Below, piece by piece: positions 59,771 to 64,000 of a stretch of DNA of 64,000 bases (positions within the stretch are counted from its first letter, which is position 1; each line of letters begins with the position of its first letter). The position numbers were made by a program, and so were the translations under genes. The stretch comes from Anagrus nilaparvatae (lineage: Eukaryota > Arthropoda > Insecta > Hymenoptera > Mymaridae): the NCBI GenBank assembly GCA_022575985.1, contig JAKSXM010000014.1:16802001-16866000 (forward strand), written 5' to 3'. The notes beneath the pieces were generated by a model. That model had not been told where the DNA came from and did not search any database. It saw only the letters and a program-made list of their open reading frames with translations.

Positions 59771-60954
59771 ATAATATGTAAAAAAATAATTAAAATTTTG
59801 ACCCATTCAAACTTCTTAGTTCTATGCTAATAATATATAAGTATATAAATAAAATAAATAAAATACAAAAGGTAATTTACGTAATTTATTGATTATATTT
59901 AATTTTCAGCAATAATAATTATTTATTTAAAAATTCTTTTAATTAAATATGATTAAAGTATAAAATGAATATTAAAATTGCTTCTTCTTATTTTACCAAT
60001 ACAATCATTTTCAATTATTCTCATTAACAATGTTTATTTGAAAATTCCAATTAAAAAAAAAAAAAAGAAAAAAAATTATTTAAATAGAATTGAGGAAAAA
60101 AAATTCCATAGTTTATAGTAAAGCATTCATTTATTTTATTAGAATTCTCAAATGACGTTTGTTCGCAATTAATTGAAGCGCATTCTGAATATTTCAAATA
60201 AATTCATTTCATTTATTGTTTAAAAAAGTTATAGCGTTAGCGTATTTGAATGGATCTTAAAAATTGAAATTTCTTTATACAGTTATTATAAATTCCAAAG
60301 AAATCATATTTTAATGAATTTATTATATAATAATATAGATATTTTATGCTCCTATTTGTTACAATTTATATTTTACGAACAATTAACCGTATTGAAAAGA
60401 ATTAAAGCAGTATTACTATTTTTTTCCAATACTTTTTTCAAATTATAGCGAATAACAAAATAAGTTATAAATTAAAAACCAAAAGCCACTTATCGAGCAA
60501 AGAAGCTACTTTTTTTTACTCCATTTTAATGATATTTTTAATTAATTAAATTAAAACAACGTTTATTTTAATTTATTTATTGGTCCTTTTTTTACAACTT
60601 TTAAACTCCTATCATCAGGTCTGTGTTATACTTAAACTAATTTTATATAAAACATTTGGTTTAGACTCTCATTTATCTTACAACTAACTGACGAAATTTT
60701 GAATATTTAAATTGTGACTATGAAAATTTTAATTATTTCTATATGCATTTTTTATGTATTTGAAATTACATATCGAAGTACATCCTAGGAGGAAGTTTCA
60801 TAAATATATTCTATAGAATTCATATCTTTTTTTTTTTTTAATTTTTTATACATTTTTATTTTTTTAATTATTTTTCATCATATAATAGCTATTTTAACAT
60901 TTTTTTCAAATGATATATTCTTTTTTTATAGTATTGTATTATTAATTAATTTAT
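59771..60954. other. AT-rich stretch, 3' part possibly Penelope-like UTR
   Basis: No exon was recognised. On the minus strand 'cctgatgataggagtttaaa' (about 60602-60621), downstream of the GIY-YIG relic, may be its 3' untranslated part, but this is not certain. Confidence 0.4.
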
Positions 60955-61383
60955 CTGCATCTGTTTTTGTGTATTTATAAATCTTGAATTCTTCTAGTGC
61001 GCCTAAAAATTTTCCTTTATTGCAAAAATGAATTGTTTTCAAGTTTTTATGTATATCATTTATTTTATTGTCGTCCTGATTATTATTTAATAGGTCCATT
61101 CCGTATTTAGTATTTGTTTTCTCTAATTGTGCTTGCGAATTGCTTGTTTTCGGTCCTTACAACGTTTTTTGGAAGCTGCGTCCTATTTTTCCTATACATT
61201 TTTTGTCATATATTTCATATGATATTTTATAGACACCAGTTCTAACTAAAAATTGATATTTATGTTGTTATTTTTTTGGTGTCTGTTTTGAAACCAATAT
61301 TATAACCGTATTTTTTCATAATGTTTTTTATAATGCTTGATAATTTTGTCGTGTATTTTGAGCCAATGTATTTATTTTTATAA
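60955..61383 (-). pseudogene. Penelope-like element relic (GIY-YIG endonuclease)
   Basis: The minus strand encodes, in pieces, the C-terminal endonuclease region of a Penelope-like retroelement. About 61383-61270 reads 'YTTKLSSIIKNIMKKYGYNI', the linker after RT. About 61242-61160 reads 'TGVYKISYEIYDKKCIGKIG' followed by RSFQK, where GVY and CIG correspond to the GIY and YIG motifs and G-R-S-F is conserved. After a stop, 61140-60960 continues 'NKGKFLGALEEFKIYKYTKT', matching the domain's C-terminal helix. There is at least one frameshift and one stop, and the reverse transcriptase is not seen upstream. The family role is nicking DNA for retrotransposition; this copy is dead. Confidence 0.75.
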
Positions 61384-63723
61384 ATTTTATTATTATATGC
61401 ATTATTTTTTTTTTTTTTTATGCTTTTGAGTAATTTTTCTATAATTTCTATATTATAGTAACTGTTAATTTTTGCGATTTGTTTAATTATTTTTATTTTT
61501 TAATGCTTTTTTTAAGTTTATTTAGTTTACACTAGGATTTTACTTATTAAGTTAAGTACGCATAAACGTATTCACCTTAAAAGAATGTTTCACACTGGCA
61601 CAGATAAATAAATAAAGCAAAAAGTTAGGGTAGACGCTTTGCTGCTAATGTATTAAGAGCTTTTTATAAACTTACTTGATACATCTTCATATTTTAAAAC
61701 ACTAAATAATGTTTATAATATTCATCCGAGCCATTCTATTTTATTTTTACTGGAAAAATTTTTTTCTTTTTCGTGCATATATGTAGCAATTTCTAAGAAA
61801 TATGAAGTAATATTTACTTTACATTGTCAAATATTCCTTGTTTTACTTTTGATTTTTATCGCTTTCAGCAAGTTCATGTCAACCTTTTTGTTTATGCTCT
61901 TACTTTATCCTGTAACTTTACTATTCTCACAAATGCTGAAATTTATGGTAGAATGTAAGGGTTATTTTATTTAAGAATACATACAATAACTACTTTACTG
62001 TCAGCCTGTTCTACTTGAATTTACAACCTGACAGTTTATATGAAAAAATTAGAAAAAATAGAGTAATGCAATTATACGCAGTAAATATTCAAGAAAATTT
62101 TTAATACTTTGTAAAAAGTTTTTGTTGCTTTAAAAAATTTTTTTTTTTTAATCAAAAACTAAAAATTGTTAAAAGTTTAATAAAAGTTACTTACATATAA
62201 CAGAAAACAGAAATATAAATATTAATTTTACACTTTAATATGATTTTATAGGAAATTTCTTTAGGAAAAAAGGTATTTTTAATATTTTACAGATCCTGAT
62301 GAATATTTATAAAGCAAAAGAACAGAATACGTGTTTTATTGTAATATATGCACTAGCACCAATACTTTATATTGATTAAATGTCAAGTATTTATTTCTGA
62401 ATTATGCTAGTCTGATTTCTGATTTAGAAATGATAAAATATCCTCTTTATTTAATATTAATGTTTAATTTACAAATGAAACATTTATTAGACTGCCTGGC
62501 CTTTTTAATAATAAAGAATCATATTTGCTGCTTTTGTTTTAAACCATGCAACTTTCCGAATTTATTTCATAATGTTTAACTCCCTAAAGGTTCTAAAGCT
62601 AAATAAAAAAAAAACTATGAGGTGCTTTAAAAAAAAAAAAAAATTTCTATTAAATAACTTATCGTATAAAAAGTAATTTAGCAGTCCTCAAATACGTATT
62701 TATTAACATAGCTATAAAAGTCTAATTTGATTATACCATAAGTTCTAGCAGTGTATTTAATATATCTCTTAGATATGTTTTATTGAATTAAAAAACTGTT
62801 TAGTACAAAATATTCTAAACTGAAAATGAATTCGAGAAAACTTTCATTTGGGGCAAAAAAATATTGTAAATAAAAAAAAAATCCGAAAATAAATAAAAAA
62901 TTTAAAAAAGAAAATGGCACAGGTGCAGAATTCTTAAATTAAGAAAATCCAGGGTCAATGAGTGAGCTAGTATTCTCCTTTAGCTAAGAAAAAGCTTGGA
63001 TGGAGGGCTAGTTGATGCACTCGGACATCTGGAGATAAAAAATTAATAATTTGTGATATATTTAAAAATATATACAAACTTGAAAAAGACTGATTTGTCA
63101 AAATGTTTTTACATTTCACAAAAGGTGATGGCTCTGACAGGGCCGATTATTTTCCTCCTTTATCACGTAAGCCTAAATTATTATAAATAAAGATAATCAA
63201 AAGTAATCAAATAAAGGTATTCAAGCGTCTCAATAAAATTATATAATTTTGGCATGCTCAGTAGTATTTTGATGAACGTTATATTTTTTCTCATTTTCTT
63301 TCTCGTTACTTTTTCTCCATTGGTACTCGGATACACCTTACTTAGCCTTCAGAAGACTTTAAATATAGGGTCAAATTAAAATTACATCTATCAAAGAGAG
63401 GTTTTTGTTTCGCATCGTAATAGGTCGCTTGCTGATATATTTGATACGTTAGTAATGCTGTTTCTTTTTCTTCTTCATTTTACCATTATTGTTCTCGCAG
63501 AAGGTTGGTAAGATCGATTGCGTGTGAAAGGAAAAGGCTGCAGGTAGGCTGGTTTGACTAGCTTAGAAATTTCTTCTAAAATAACTAGGAATTTTAAAAT
63601 ATTTTTGAAAGTGTATGTGAATTGTATATGAGATTGATTTTATTTGAAATAGGTGAGAGTATTTGGTGCGAACTTACAAAGCAAAGCAATGAACCCATTT
63701 CAGAGCCAGAAATCTTAATGTAC
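61384..63723. other. AT-rich non-coding stretch
   Basis: No exon or element recognised. A 42-bp segment at 63501-63542 between an acceptor-like 'attattgttctcgcag' and a donor-like 'gtaggct' is open in one frame but too short to support. Confidence 0.45.
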
Positions 63724-63836
63724 TACACGTTAGAGCTGCTTTGGTTGAATATTCAACCAATTGGTTGAAAATTCAACCAATAACTGCGAAATTCAACCAT
63801 TTGTTTGAATATTCAACAAAGCAGCTCTACCGTGTA
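63724..63836. mobile_element. 113-bp palindromic MITE
   Basis: Ends TACACGTTAGAGCTGCTTTG and its complement with minor differences (CAAAGCAGCTCTACCGTGTA). The interior repeats 'ttgaatattcaac' and 'ttggttgaa' motifs so the whole folds back on itself. A TA at both edges may be the target duplication. A decayed relative lies at 10750-10777. Confidence 0.75.
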
Positions 63837-64000
63837 TTCATACGAAGTTCTTGGACCAGAATTTAAAATTAACAATTTTTTTGTTATCAAAAAGTACTAT
63901 GACTTAAGACAAAATTTTAATGCAAAATTAGAGGTCGCAAACAAATAAAATCAGGACTCAACCTTGGAGTTTTTGCTATTAGAATATCTTTGTAAATAAT
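63837..64000. other. Non-coding end of window
   Basis: No feature seen. Confidence 0.4.

Noticed and set aside
63501..63542. 42-bp possible plus-strand exon between acceptor-like and donor-like sites
   Set aside because: Too short, no recognised peptide, and such site pairs are expected by chance in 64 kb.
1..64000. CRISPR arrays, bacterial operons, tRNA genes
   Set aside because: No regularly spaced identical repeats with unique spacers, no tRNA cloverleaf and no clustered intact ORFs were seen; the window is eukaryotic.

Overview
This is an A+T-rich animal nuclear window (roughly three quarters A+T by eye). One spliced exon of an arthropod-type immunoglobulin-domain gene, a wide assortment of arthropod-type transposable elements, and long non-coding stretches all point to an insect. 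A parasitoid wasp or similar hymenopteran is my guess, but nothing here proves it.

Host genes: the only host exon I can support is at 4511-4707 on the minus strand. It is the C-terminal half of a Sidestep-family (Side) immunoglobulin V-set domain, with a consensus acceptor and a GTAAGT donor. The rest of the window looks like intron or intergenic DNA. A 75-codon ORF at 46564-46791 has promoter-like and poly(A)-signal-like sequence around it and is a weak small-gene candidate.

Mobile elements, left to right: a decayed jockey/CR1-like non-LTR retrotransposon (2267-4382, minus); several MITEs and fold-back repeats (10152-10319, 10915-11857, 19502-20460, 25197-25623); an unidentified broken coding relic (21326-21960, minus); a complete, apparently young Ty3/gypsy LTR retrotransposon (30755-36334) with visually identical 244-bp LTRs, an AAAT target duplication, a tRNA-Leu-type primer site and one gag-pol ORF preceded in frame by a SAP-domain ORF; a GC-rich palindromic MITE (38256-38655); a 4-kb composite fold-back element made of 145-bp and 80-bp satellites (39495-43453) carrying a nested Harbinger-like MITE; Helitron-like ends with satellites (43465-45122); a 5S-rRNA-like SINE candidate (45304-45725); a lone gypsy gag fragment (55005-55631); a 550-bp near-perfect palindrome overlapping a TTAA-flanked element (57155-58252); a second, better preserved copy of the non-LTR family (58253-59770, minus); a Penelope-like GIY-YIG relic (60955-61383, minus); and a small palindromic MITE (63724-63836).

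Working together: only the gypsy element looks functionally coherent, with LTR promoter, primer site, Gag, protease, reverse transcriptase, RNase H and integrase. Everything else is a relic or a non-autonomous repeat lodged around the Side exon. Most calls are family recognition by eye without database searches; percentages, copy numbers and exact ends are approximate.
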